The notes below the pieces were generated by a model. It saw only the letters and a program-made list of their open reading frames with translations, was not told the origin of the DNA and did no database searches. Below, one piece after another: positions 5,418 to 13,641 of a stretch of DNA of 21,001 bases (the stretch's first letter is position 1; each line of letters opens with the position of its first letter). The DNA comes from a virus. The stretch is from positions 1 to 21,001 of the IMG/VR virus record IMGVR_UViG_3300006565_000930. One strand, 5' to 3'. The translations under genes and the position numbers were made by a program.

Positions 5418-6419
5418 ATGAAAAAAGCATTAATAACAGGCATAACTGGGCAAGATGGTTCTTATCTTGCCGAGTTACTTTTGTCTAAGGGGTATGAAGT
5501 TCATGGTATTGTGAGAAGAAGTTCTCTTATTAATACTCATAGGATTGATTCCATATATGATAAAATAACACTTCATTTTGGTGATATGACCGATTCAGGT
5601 GTTATTATTCATATCATACAGAAAGTACAACCAGATGAGATTTATAATCTTGCTGCACAAAGTCATGTGAAGGTATCCTTTGAGATGCCTGAGTATACTG
5701 GTTTAGTTGATGCTATGGGAACTCTTAGAGTTCTTGAAGCAGTTAGGATTCTTAATATGTGTGATAAATGTAGAGTTTATCAAGCATCTACTTCAGAATT
5801 ATATGGTGGTATTCAAAATACTGCATTAACAGAAACTACACCTTTCCATCCACGTTCTCCATATGGAGTTGCGAAACTTTATGGTTATTGGATAATTAAA
5901 AATTATCGTGATGCATATAATATACATGCAAGTTCTGGTATTTTATTCAATCACGAATCTCCAAGAAGAGGTGAGACATTTGTAACTCGTAAAATTACTC
6001 AAGGTTTATCTAAGATTTCTGTAGGATTACAAAAGGTTCTTTATCTTGGTAATCTAAATGCTAAGAGAGATTGGGGTCATGCAAAGGATTATGTTGAGGC
6101 AATGTGGTTAATGTTGCAGCAGGATAAACCTGATGATTATGTGATTGCTACGGGTGAGCAGTATTCTGTTAAGGATTTTATTAATGAAGCAGCACCTTAT
6201 TTTGGTTTTAATTTAGAATGGTTAGGTGAAGGTGAAGATGAAATTGCTATAGACAAGGCAACAAAGAAAACTGTTATTGCAATTGATCCAAAATATTTTA
6301 GACCTACTGAGGTAGATTCATTATTAGGTGATGCTACTAAAGCAAAGGAGATTTTAGGTTGGGAACCTAAAACATCATTTAAAGAACTAGTTGAGGAGAT
6401 GTGTATCTATGGACAATAA
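5418..6419 (+). CDS. gmd: GDP-mannose 4,6-dehydratase
   Basis: This 333-residue SDR-family enzyme would convert GDP-D-mannose to GDP-4-keto-6-deoxy-mannose, the first step to GDP-L-fucose, in the cytoplasm. The NADP-binding motif [10 protein letters not shown] is at 8-17. ASTSELYG (123-130) and YGVAK (149-153) supply the expected catalytic Thr125, Glu127, Tyr149 and Lys153. The R-rich [15 protein letters not shown] segment (178-192), typical of GMD, is present. It is slightly shorter than bacterial GMD (about 345-370 aa). No good ribosome-binding site precedes the ATG. It opens the sugar cluster and overlaps the fcl start by 11 bases. Host GDP-mannose is the likely substrate source, as no mannose-activating gene is seen. 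Confidence 0.95.
   Translation: MKKALITGITGQDGSYLAELLLSKGYEVHGIVRRSSLINTHRIDSIYDKITLHFGDMTDSGVIIHIIQKVQPDEIYNLAAQSHVKVSFEMPEYTGLVDAMGTLRVLEAVRILNMCDKCRVYQASTSELYGGIQNTALTETTPFHPRSPYGVAKLYGYWIIKNYRDAYNIHASSGILFNHESPRRGETFVTRKITQGLSKISVGLQKVLYLGNLNAKRDWGHAKDYVEAMWLMLQQDKPDDYVIATGEQYSVKDFINEAAPYFGFNLEWLGEGEDEIAIDKATKKTVIAIDPKYFRPTEVDSLLGDATKAKEILGWEPKTSFKELVEEMCIYGQ
6354..6370. repeat. 17-bp palindrome, copy 1 (in gmd)
   Basis: TTAGGTT-GGG-AACCTAA is a perfect 7-bp inverted repeat within the LGWEP codons near the gmd end. The identical 17 bases recur at 7264-7280 in fcl. The shared protein motif probably explains most of the match, but codon choice also agrees. Confidence 0.6.
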
Positions 6420-7338
6420 TAGTAAGATATTTGTTGCAGGTCATAACGGACTTGTAGGATCAGCAATTATTCGTAATTTAAAATCTAATCATTATCAAAA
6501 TATCTATTGGGTTAGAAGACAGAATTGTGACTTGAGAAATAAGATTCAGGTAGATGCTTATTTTGAACAATCAAAACCAGAATATGTTATTCTTGCTGCT
6601 GCTAAGGTTGGTGGCATAGGTGGTAATTCTACATATCCTGCTGAGTTCATCTATGAGAATTTGATGATTCAAACTAATGTTATTGATGCTGCATATCGTC
6701 ATGGAGTTAAGAAGTTATTATTTTTAGGATCATCTTGCATCTATCCGAAGATGGCAAAGCAACCTATAACAGAAGATGCTTTGATGACTGGTCCATTAGA
6801 ACCCACTAATGATGCTTATGCTACTGCTAAGATTGCTGGTATTAAAATGTGCCAAGCATATCGTCAGCAGTATGGATTTAATGCAATATCATTAATGCCA
6901 ACTAATTTATATGGTCCTAATGATAATTTTGACATTAATAATGGACATGTATTTCCATCACTCATTGCAAAGTTTCATGGATCATTGGAGAAGAGTATTC
7001 ATTGGGAAGTAGAATTATGGGGTGATGGATCTCCTAAGAGAGAGTTTTTACATGTTGATGATTTAGCAGAAGCTTGTGTTAAGTGTATGCAAGAGTATGA
7101 TGAACCAGAACCAATTAATGTAGGTACTGGTGAGGATGTGACTATAAAGGAACTTGCTGAAACGATTGCAGATGTGGTAGGATATAAGAACAATGTTAAA
7201 TGGAATACTGATAAACCAAATGGCACTCCACGTAAAGTATTAAATGTGGATAAAATAAAGTCATTAGGTTGGGAACCTAAGATTGGTCTTAGAGAAGGTA
7301 TTGAATCAACATACGAATGGTATAAAGAGAATGTCTAA
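6409..7338 (+). CDS. fcl: GDP-L-fucose synthase (GDP-4-keto-6-deoxymannose epimerase/reductase)
   Basis: This 309-residue SDR enzyme would epimerise and reduce the Gmd product to GDP-L-fucose using NADPH. The start at 6409 has GAGGAG 10 bases upstream. The cofactor motif GHNGLVG is at 11-17, GSSCIYP at 107-113, and Tyr137 and Lys141 lie in AYATAK. Cys110 and His180 correspond to the acid/base pair known from the E. coli enzyme (Cys109, His179), so the protein should be active. It overlaps gmd by 11 bases and the next glycosyltransferase by 8. With the GT11 enzyme at 13638 this completes a route for making and transferring fucose. Confidence 0.95.
   Translation: MDNNSKIFVAGHNGLVGSAIIRNLKSNHYQNIYWVRRQNCDLRNKIQVDAYFEQSKPEYVILAAAKVGGIGGNSTYPAEFIYENLMIQTNVIDAAYRHGVKKLLFLGSSCIYPKMAKQPITEDALMTGPLEPTNDAYATAKIAGIKMCQAYRQQYGFNAISLMPTNLYGPNDNFDINNGHVFPSLIAKFHGSLEKSIHWEVELWGDGSPKREFLHVDDLAEACVKCMQEYDEPEPINVGTGEDVTIKELAETIADVVGYKNNVKWNTDKPNGTPRKVLNVDKIKSLGWEPKIGLREGIESTYEWYKENV
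7264..7280. repeat. 17-bp palindrome, copy 2 (in fcl)
   Basis: This is identical to the palindrome at 6354-6370 and also falls on LGWEP codons close to the 3' end of the gene, 910 bp downstream of copy 1. Confidence 0.6.
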
Positions 7339-8110
7339 AGTTAGTACTATAACTGCATGTTATAAAATGGGTAAGTATATGAAAGGTTTTTTAACTAATC
7401 TTTCGCAGCAAACTCATAAGGATCTTGAAATTGTTATGGATCATAATGATCCTTCTGATGCTGAAGTTAAATTAATTGAAGCACATAATGAAATATATGA
7501 TAATATTTTTCATATTCAAGTAGAAGGTGTTGACCCTCTTGGTATTTCTTGGAATCGTTGTATTGAAAATTCTTCTGGTGATTATCTTTGCATTTGGAAT
7601 GTTGATGATTTAAGAACACCTGATTCTATTGAAGTAATGGCAAAGGCATTGGATGATAATCCTGATGTTGATTTTGTCTATGGTGATTTTACTATAGTTT
7701 CTAAGTTTGGATCTACTAAAGGAGAATTTGTAGATAATGCTAATAGGGAGCATTTACTTAAATCTGGAATGATTCTTGGTCCATTTTTTATGTTCAGGAA
7801 ATCTGTTTTAGAGAAAACTAAAGTTTTTGATGAACAATTGGTATCTGGTAATGATTTTGATTTTGCTTTGAGACTTGCTTATAATAGTAAGGGAATGCAT
7901 ATTGCTCATGATTCTGGATATTATTTGAATGAAGGATTAGGTTTAAGCACTAGCCCTGATAGTAAACAAGCATTGGAAAGAACAGTTATTGAATTAAGAT
8001 ATGGTTTAAATGTACTTGAACCTCGCTTAATTCCTGCAACGAAGGATTATGATATAGAACGTATACATAATGGAACTTTTAAATTTAAAGCTAAGTGTTT
8101 AATGGTATGA
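7331..8110 (+). CDS. Family 2-like (GT-A) glycosyltransferase
   Basis: This 259-residue cytoplasmic protein follows the GT2 pattern. It has an N-terminal nucleotide-binding half opening with VSTITACYKMGKYMKGFL and the QQTHKDLEIVMDHNDPSD segment (26-43). A VDD metal-binding motif follows at 91-93 after GDYLCIWN. Late in the fold are FMFRKSV and a SGNDFDFALRLA stretch typical of the acceptor side. The sugar donor and acceptor cannot be told. No membrane segment is visible. The start overlaps fcl by 8 bases and the stop overlaps the next gene (ATGA). Confidence 0.85.
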   Translation: MSKVSTITACYKMGKYMKGFLTNLSQQTHKDLEIVMDHNDPSDAEVKLIEAHNEIYDNIFHIQVEGVDPLGISWNRCIENSSGDYLCIWNVDDLRTPDSIEVMAKALDDNPDVDFVYGDFTIVSKFGSTKGEFVDNANREHLLKSGMILGPFFMFRKSVLEKTKVFDEQLVSGNDFDFALRLAYNSKGMHIAHDSGYYLNEGLGLSTSPDSKQALERTVIELRYGLNVLEPRLIPATKDYDIERIHNGTFKFKAKCLMV

Positions 8111-9015
8111 AAATAATAGCGTTATTGCCTTTTAAAAATGAAGCATGGTGTTTACCATCATACTTACATAATACATTAAAGGTTGTGGATGAAATTATTG
8201 CTATAGATGATGGATCTATAGATGATTCTGCAAAAATTTTGGAAGATGCTGGAGCAAAAGTATATTCTGCTGATAAGTTAAGGAATTTTAATTCTGGTTG
8301 GTCTGAGGGATCTATCCGTGCAGAATTATTAAGATTAGGTAGAGAAGCAGGGGGAACTCATTTTGTTTGTTTGGATGCTGATGAATCATTTACAAATAGT
8401 TTTGTTCCTTTAGCAAAGAGTGCAATAAAGCAATTGCCAGCAGGACATAAGATAGCAATGCAATGGTTGGCATTGTGGAAAAGTTATACTCATTACAGGC
8501 ATGATAGTACTGTTTGGAGTAATAATTGGAAAGATTTTGTTGTAGCAGATGCTCCTAATTTAAGTTATAATTCGGAGCAGCATATGCATCTTGGTAGAAC
8601 ACCTCTTGGTCCCGATGAAAATGGTAATAGTCATTGGTTAATGTGGCCTCCTAATTATGCATCTGTTATGCATTATCAATTCTCAGTATATAATAATTTT
8701 CAATTAAAACAGTCTTGGTTAAGGTGTTCTGAATTGATACAAGAACCAGGAACAGAGGGAGCAATTAATTCTAAGTATTCTATTACTTTATTAGATCAGA
8801 ATGTAGGTTTACAAGAGATGCCTAATGATTGGTATGAGGGTGTTCCTATACCACAGGTAGATAATTTTGATCCAGAATGGGATGAAAAGAATTTCCTTAG
8901 AAAGGATTTATTACCTGGTATAATGAAGTATTTTGATGATTATGGTGTTGAGTATTTTAAAGGTTTGGATATCTGGCATATACCTCAACTTAGAGAGAGA
9001 TTAGAATCTGCATGA
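8107..9015 (+). CDS. Family 2-like (GT-A) glycosyltransferase
   Basis: This 302-residue protein begins with IIALLPFKNEAWCLPSYL, the usual first strand of GT2 enzymes. IDDGSIDDS follows at 33-41, and the metal-binding CLDADESF at 88-95. The second half is rich in Trp, Tyr and His (SYTHYRHDSTVWSNNWKDF, HYQFSVYNNF) and probably holds the acceptor site. I chose ATG 8107 because it gives the ATGA overlap and starts directly at the first strand. Specificity is unknown. It is a soluble, cytoplasmic member of the cluster. Confidence 0.85.
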   Translation: MKIIALLPFKNEAWCLPSYLHNTLKVVDEIIAIDDGSIDDSAKILEDAGAKVYSADKLRNFNSGWSEGSIRAELLRLGREAGGTHFVCLDADESFTNSFVPLAKSAIKQLPAGHKIAMQWLALWKSYTHYRHDSTVWSNNWKDFVVADAPNLSYNSEQHMHLGRTPLGPDENGNSHWLMWPPNYASVMHYQFSVYNNFQLKQSWLRCSELIQEPGTEGAINSKYSITLLDQNVGLQEMPNDWYEGVPIPQVDNFDPEWDEKNFLRKDLLPGIMKYFDDYGVEYFKGLDIWHIPQLRERLESA

Positions 9016-9581
9016 GAAAAATCATTGTACCTATAGGATTAGATTGTGGTATTGCCAGTGTATTAAAGAAATATAATCTAAGAAATTTTTCTTTACCTTT
9101 TGATTGGACAGTTACTTATAATGGTGTGTCTGATATAATAAAGGATAATTTTAGGAATTTTCTACCAAGAGGTTCTGAAAAGCATAATGTTTTATCCAAT
9201 ACTTCTTTTATTCATGAAGTTTTTCCTAATGATTACGATAAAATGTATAGAAGAATCCGTAGGTTTATGGATTTATTTAATAGTGATGATGAAATAATAT
9301 TCTTCAGAAGAGGACATGGTGTAAATCATCATCAAGAAAGTGAAGATAGATCTTTTAAATTGAAAAATGATCTTGAAGATTGTGAAGATCTATATGAATG
9401 GATAAAGGATAATTATCCTAATTTAAATTTTAGAATTATTGTATTGTTGGTATGTAATAAATGTTTTGAACCTTATAAAGAATATCAGTCAGACAATGTG
9501 GAGATATATAATATTTCAGATATAAAGGATTCTGTTGATGGTGATGAACGATTGGATTCTATTATTAAACAACTAATTTAA
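9012..9581 (+). CDS. DUF1796-type protein (putative papain-like cysteine peptidase family)
   Basis: This 189-residue protein has the family signature at its N-terminus: PIGLDCGIASVLKKYNLR (7-24) followed by SLPFDWTV (27-34), with Cys12 as the candidate nucleophile. Further on, EIIFFRRGH (about 95-103) and LRNFIIVLL-like strands alternate with acidic helices. DUF1796 members are often found in polysaccharide and phage sugar clusters, but their reaction is not established; the peptidase label is only a family name. It overlaps the previous GT by ATGA and is followed by the internal promoter. A glycan-related role is inferred from context. Confidence 0.6.
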   Translation: MRKIIVPIGLDCGIASVLKKYNLRNFSLPFDWTVTYNGVSDIIKDNFRNFLPRGSEKHNVLSNTSFIHEVFPNDYDKMYRRIRRFMDLFNSDDEIIFFRRGHGVNHHQESEDRSFKLKNDLEDCEDLYEWIKDNYPNLNFRIIVLLVCNKCFEPYKEYQSDNVEIYNISDIKDSVDGDERLDSIIKQLI

Positions 9582-9582
9582 C

Positions 9583-9611
9583 TTGTCAAAATACCAAAAG
9601 AGTGGTATGAT
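9583..9611 (+). promoter_or_regulatory. Internal sigma70-type promoter with an inverted repeat
   Basis: TTGTCA (9583-9588), a 17-bp spacer and TATGAT (9606-9611) form a good promoter in the only sizeable gap (52 bp) of the sugar cluster. The repeat ATACCA (9591-9596) / TGGTAT (9603-9608) lies in the spacer and overlaps the -10 box, all upstream of the expected start near 9618, so it could be an operator. It would drive the second part of the cluster from 9634. Confidence 0.7.
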
Positions 9612-9633
9612 ATAGTATAACTTAAAAATTCAT

Positions 9634-10386
9634 ATGACACACGATTTAGAACAATTATATGATAAGGCATTTTTCTTAGATAATGTTGCTGATAGTTTGC
9701 CTATGGCAAGATGGTTTGCTCCAAGAATTACGAAAGAATTGGGTATTACTTCAGTATTAGATGTTGGATGTGCAAGTGGCCATTGGTTATCATGTTATGA
9801 AAAGGAGGGTGTTGAGGTTAATGGAATAGAAGGTGCGAAAAATGCTATACCTTTTATGTTAATAGATCCTGCAAAGATTTTAATACATGATTTAAGAAAT
9901 CCTCTTGAAGATGATTATTCTGTAGATTTGGTAATGAGTATTGAAGTAGCAGAACATATTGAACCAGAGTATGCAGATACTTATGTTGATACTTTAACTA
10001 AGCATGGTGCAGATTATATTATAATGACTGCTGCTCCTCCAGGACAAGGTGGTGTTGGTCATTGGAATTTACAACCAAAGTCTTATTGGGTAAAGAAATT
10101 TAATGATAAGGGTTATACAAGATTTGATTCATTTGAAGATAAAATTATTGAATGGGCTAAAGAGGCAAGAGAAACAAAAACAACAAACCCAGATTATTTG
10201 TGGATGACTACTGAGGGTGATTCTACTGGTCAACCTGCTGGTCAAGTTAGAGATCGAATTGCATATTGGGGATCTCATGAAGATGCTATGGAAGGAGATC
10301 TTTCTAAAATAAAATGGGGTAAAGGTGAAGGTCAGGTTATGCTTCCTTTCTGGTGGCCTAAGAATTTAATAGTATTTAAAAAATGA
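9634..10386 (+). CDS. Class I SAM-dependent methyltransferase
   Basis: This 250-residue protein has the Rossmann motif I VLDVGCASGHWL (41-52), an acidic GIEGAK at the end of strand 2, the DLVMSIEVAEHIEP motif (about 98-111) and a post-motif DYIIMTAAPPGQGGVGHWN. These are features of sugar or small-molecule methyltransferases. The substrate is unknown; given the neighbours, a sugar hydroxyl or carboxyl is likely. No ribosome-binding site is evident, and the leader from the promoter at 9583-9611 would be only about 16 bases. The stop overlaps the following GT4-like gene by ATGA. Confidence 0.88.
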   Translation: MTHDLEQLYDKAFFLDNVADSLPMARWFAPRITKELGITSVLDVGCASGHWLSCYEKEGVEVNGIEGAKNAIPFMLIDPAKILIHDLRNPLEDDYSVDLVMSIEVAEHIEPEYADTYVDTLTKHGADYIIMTAAPPGQGGVGHWNLQPKSYWVKKFNDKGYTRFDSFEDKIIEWAKEARETKTTNPDYLWMTTEGDSTGQPAGQVRDRIAYWGSHEDAMEGDLSKIKWGKGEGQVMLPFWWPKNLIVFKK

Positions 10387-11471
10387 TTAGAGTAGCTTTC
10401 ATCAAGTTTGGTGGAATGGCAAATGGAGGTACTGAAAAGTATCTCCAAACCATTGCTTCATATCTACCTAAAGATGATTTTAAGGTAGATTTTTTTTATT
10501 GTGATGCTGCTCCATATATTGGATCGGATTATGCTCATCAGGACACTGATAATTCCAGAATTGAGTATACAAAGTCTCATGGAGTTAATTTGATTAAGGT
10601 TGAGGTTGGTGCTAAAGATGTAACTAAACCAACTCATGATTGGGTTAATACTAATTTTTGGGAATTATTTGATGAGAATAATTATGATATAATTCAGACT
10701 GGTCGTGCTGGACATCCTGAATATCCATTTCATTTAATTAAAAATACACCAATAGTTGATAGCATTCATTTAGCAGGAATGGTTGATGGTAATCCTAATA
10801 TTGCTAAGACTGTTTTAATATCTGAAGATCAAAAAAGAAAATGGATAGGTTCTGGTGGTAATCCATCAAAAGCGATTATTATACCTGTGCCAGTAGAGAC
10901 TGTAAGTGTTAATGAATCTTATAGAGAAGAGTTTGGGTGGGAAGATAAATTTGTATTTGGAATGCATCAAAGAAATGATATGCATATATTTTCATCAATA
11001 CCATTAGAAGCATATGATGAAATTGAGGATGATAACACTGCCTTTTTGATTTTAGGTGGCAGTGCTAATTATAGAAAACAAGCAAAGGATTTGGGATTAA
11101 AGAATGTTCGGTTCCTTGATACTACAAGTGATGTATCTTTGATTCATAAGTTTTTAAATACTTTGGATGTATATGCTCATGGACGTTCTGATGGGGAACA
11201 ATGTTCAAGTGCTATTATTGAAGGGTTATCTCATTCATTACCTATGATAAGTCATACTGCACCAAGTATGGGTCAATTAGAACAAATAGGTGATGCTGGT
11301 GATGTTGTAGATGATTATATTGAGTATGCTGAAGTTATGGTATCAATGATGAAAGATCATCAATATTATAAGGATTGTGTTAATAATGCTTCTAAAAGAT
11401 ATCAAGAGATTTATAATGTAGAATCAATTATAAAGAAGTTTTCTAATTTATATAAAGAGGTTGTGGGATAA
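10383..11471 (+). CDS. Family 4-like (GT-B) glycosyltransferase
   Basis: This 362-residue protein has the two-domain GT-B layout. The N-terminal domain starts with RVAFIKFGGMANGGTEKYLQ (3-22), with the glycine-rich acceptor loop. The C-terminal domain has VFGMHQRND (191-199), FLILGGSANY (221-230) and the diagnostic E-x7-E motif at Glu272 and Glu280 inside GEQCSSAIIEGL. Such retaining enzymes use nucleotide sugars; donor and acceptor are unknown. The sequence between the domains is acidic. It overlaps the methyltransferase by 4 bases and abuts the HddA-like kinase. Confidence 0.85.
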   Translation: MIRVAFIKFGGMANGGTEKYLQTIASYLPKDDFKVDFFYCDAAPYIGSDYAHQDTDNSRIEYTKSHGVNLIKVEVGAKDVTKPTHDWVNTNFWELFDENNYDIIQTGRAGHPEYPFHLIKNTPIVDSIHLAGMVDGNPNIAKTVLISEDQKRKWIGSGGNPSKAIIIPVPVETVSVNESYREEFGWEDKFVFGMHQRNDMHIFSSIPLEAYDEIEDDNTAFLILGGSANYRKQAKDLGLKNVRFLDTTSDVSLIHKFLNTLDVYAHGRSDGEQCSSAIIEGLSHSLPMISHTAPSMGQLEQIGDAGDVVDDYIEYAEVMVSMMKDHQYYKDCVNNASKRYQEIYNVESIIKKFSNLYKEVVG

Positions 11472-12419
11472 ATGTATATTGCATCTTGTCCTCTGAGAGT
11501 TTCTTTATTTGGTGGTTCAACAGATAATCCATATTTTGTAGAGAAGTATGGTCGTGGATCTGTCATTAGTTTTACTTCTAATCTTAAAACTTATGTAACG
11601 ATTAGTCAAGATAAGTTTGGTTTTAATAAAGATAAGCACAAGTATATCATAAATTATTCAAGGAGGGAAGAAGTTTCTACTATAGATGAAATACAGAATG
11701 AGGTGGTTAGAACTGTATTGAAACATTTTGACATGCCACCAGTTCAAGTTACTCTTACCAGTGATGCATATTCTCAAGGTAGTGGTCTTGCTTCTTCATC
11801 ATCTTATACAATAAGTCTTATTAAAGCTTGTTGTTTATTTTTTAATCTTTCTATTACTAACAATGACATATGCAAACTTGCCTATAGATTGGAACGCATA
11901 TACAACCCTTTTTGCGGCTATCAAGACCCATATGGTTGCGGCATGGGAGGGTTTAAAAGGATTGATTTCCTCGGTGGGTCTTCTGTTCGGTATCAGTTTT
12001 TACCTTGTACTATATTTGATGATTTTGATATCAATCTTGTCTTTAGCGGTGTTACTAGAAACTCACGAAGAATCCTCAGAAACGTCACAGACAACTTAGA
12101 TAAGGTTAAACCATTATTAGAAACTTGTGATAAAGCATATGATATTCTTATGGAAGAAGACTATGATAAGTTTTTATACCTCTTAGGGAAGAGTTGGCAT
12201 CAGAAGAAATTAACATCTTCTATTATTTCAGAAAATGATACTATTCGTGATATTGATTTAACCTTAGAAGAAAATGAATCTGTTTGTGCTCATAAATTAT
12301 GTGGAGCAGGTAATGGTGGATTTTTTCTAACGTTTTCTGAAAAGGGTAAGTTGAATATTCCGTATGAATCTGTTAAAATAAGTGTTGAAACGAATGGTGT
12401 TACTGGTAGAATTATATGA
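11472..12419 (+). CDS. hddA: GHMP sugar kinase, D-glycero-D-manno-heptose 7-phosphate kinase-like
   Basis: This 315-residue GHMP-family kinase most resembles HddA, which phosphorylates heptose 7-phosphate at C1 to give the 1,7-bisphosphate. PLRVSLFGGSTD (7-18) is the N-terminal motif with the HddA-like GG(S/G)TD. The ATP loop is GSGLASSSS at 103-111, and the third GHMP motif KLCGAGNGGFF is near residue 281-291. A FCGYQDPYGC segment in the middle is typical of sugar kinases of this group. The start follows directly on the preceding TAA, and the stop overlaps gmhA by ATGA. The direct neighbourhood of GmhA and a phosphatase/nucleotidyltransferase supports the heptose assignment over other GHMP substrates. 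Confidence 0.82.
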   Translation: MYIASCPLRVSLFGGSTDNPYFVEKYGRGSVISFTSNLKTYVTISQDKFGFNKDKHKYIINYSRREEVSTIDEIQNEVVRTVLKHFDMPPVQVTLTSDAYSQGSGLASSSSYTISLIKACCLFFNLSITNNDICKLAYRLERIYNPFCGYQDPYGCGMGGFKRIDFLGGSSVRYQFLPCTIFDDFDINLVFSGVTRNSRRILRNVTDNLDKVKPLLETCDKAYDILMEEDYDKFLYLLGKSWHQKKLTSSIISENDTIRDIDLTLEENESVCAHKLCGAGNGGFFLTFSEKGKLNIPYESVKISVETNGVTGRII

Positions 12420-12919
12420 ATCCATTTGATGAATATATTGAAACTTTGAAGTCTGCTCATATGGAAGTAGAGTTCTTTAAGTTTCAGAAAGCATTTTATA
12501 CTCATAATAGAATTATTATATTAGGTAATGGTGGAAGTAACTCTGTTGCTTCTCATATATCTCAGGATTATATGAAGTTTCATGGTAAGAAGGTTTCTCT
12601 TCTTTCTGATCCTTCTATGATTACAATGCTTACTAATGATTATGGGTATGATAATGCATACCAGAAGTTTTTAGAATGTTATGCAGAAGATGATACTTTG
12701 GTAATTATTATAAGTTCTGGTGGAGAATCAATGAATATGGTTAATTGTGTAAATTGGTGTGAGGATAATGATGTTCCATATGGAGTATTGACTGGATTTA
12801 ATAAAGATAATACTATAAGGAAGTCTGCAAATAATTGCTTATGGAATTATCATATTGCCAGTGAGAGTTATGGTGTGGTAGAATGTGTTCATCAAATATT
12901 TTTACATGGGGTTATATGA
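12416..12919 (+). CDS. gmhA: Phosphoheptose isomerase-like SIS protein (GmhA)
   Basis: This 167-residue SIS-domain protein would convert sedoheptulose 7-phosphate to D-glycero-D-manno-heptose 7-phosphate. The phosphate loop GNGGSNSVASH (37-47) has the GmhA form with His47. The second loop is SSGGESMN (100-107), and ECVHQIFLH (156-164) is the C-terminal catalytic helix. It is shorter than E. coli GmhA (192 aa), mainly at the N-terminus. By eye, two metal-site positions differ conservatively: Asp51 where E. coli has Glu65, and Glu156 where it has Gln172. The start overlaps hddA (ATGA), and the stop overlaps the next gene (ATGA). Other SIS sugar-phosphate isomerases remain possible. Confidence 0.82.
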   Translation: MNPFDEYIETLKSAHMEVEFFKFQKAFYTHNRIIILGNGGSNSVASHISQDYMKFHGKKVSLLSDPSMITMLTNDYGYDNAYQKFLECYAEDDTLVIIISSGGESMNMVNCVNWCEDNDVPYGVLTGFNKDNTIRKSANNCLWNYHIASESYGVVECVHQIFLHGVI

Positions 12920-13641
12920 GATATTGTTTTGATATAGATGGTACTATTTGTCATACACCTTGTGATCCAGATGGGCATAATGTAAGGTATTGGGATGCTG
13001 TTCCTTTTCCATATATGGTTGAGAGGATTAATCAATTATATGATGAAGGTAATTATATTATATTGATGACTGCAAGAGGTAGAGGATCTCGTAAAGATTG
13101 GACTGAATTAACAAGAGAGCAGATGGAACATTGGGGTATTAGATATCATGAGATAGAACCTATGTTTCATAAACCTCATGCTCATCTCTTTATTGATGAT
13201 AAAGGTATTGATGTAGAAGAATGGAGAAAGACACAACCACCTAAGAAAGGCATTATTGCTGGTGCATTTGATTTAATACATCCTGGGTATATTAGAATGT
13301 TTAAAGATGCTAAAGCATATTGTAATCATTTAACTATTGCTTTACATGAAGATCCTTCTACAGAACGCCCTAATAAATTGAAACCAGTTCATTCAGTAGA
13401 AGAAAGGAAGGAAATATTATCTTCTATAAAATATGTTGATGATGTGGTGGTATATACTATTGAAGAACAGTTTTTATCATACTTAAAGGATTATGAAGTT
13501 CGTTTTTTGGGTACAGATTATTTGGACGGTAGTTATACTGGCAAAGATATTGCCATTGATGTTGTCTGGTTAAATAGAGATCATGACTATTCTACTACTA
13601 AATTAAAGAAAGATATTTACAATTCTATAAAACCATTATGA
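12916..13641 (+). CDS. Fused HAD phosphatase and nucleotidyltransferase (GmhB/HldE-C-like)
   Basis: This 241-residue protein has two domains. Residues 1-105 form a small HAD phosphatase with DIDGT (6-10; Asp6 nucleophile, Asp8 acid/base), MTARG (51-55) and the metal-binding FIDDKG (92-97). Residues 112-241 form a cytidylyltransferase-type domain with GAFDLIHPGY (116-125) and the DYSTTKLKK motif (224-232). In the heptose pathway these are the phosphatase (GmhB) and nucleotide-transfer (HldE C-terminal or HddC) steps. The second His of the usual HxGH motif is Tyr125 here. The HAD part lacks the zinc-binding Cys loop of E. coli GmhB and resembles small capsule-cluster phosphatases. An NDP-glycerol or other alditol product is the alternative. 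Overlaps both neighbours by 4 bases. Confidence 0.78.
   Translation: MRYCFDIDGTICHTPCDPDGHNVRYWDAVPFPYMVERINQLYDEGNYIILMTARGRGSRKDWTELTREQMEHWGIRYHEIEPMFHKPHAHLFIDDKGIDVEEWRKTQPPKKGIIAGAFDLIHPGYIRMFKDAKAYCNHLTIALHEDPSTERPNKLKPVHSVEERKEILSSIKYVDDVVVYTIEEQFLSYLKDYEVRFLGTDYLDGSYTGKDIAIDVVWLNRDHDYSTTKLKKDIYNSIKPL

Noticed and set aside
11863-12099. Hydrophobic 78-codon frame inside the HddA-like kinase, resembling a membrane protein
   Set aside because: The kinase motifs in the main frame run through this stretch without a break; the hydrophobic look comes from reading T-rich codons in another frame.
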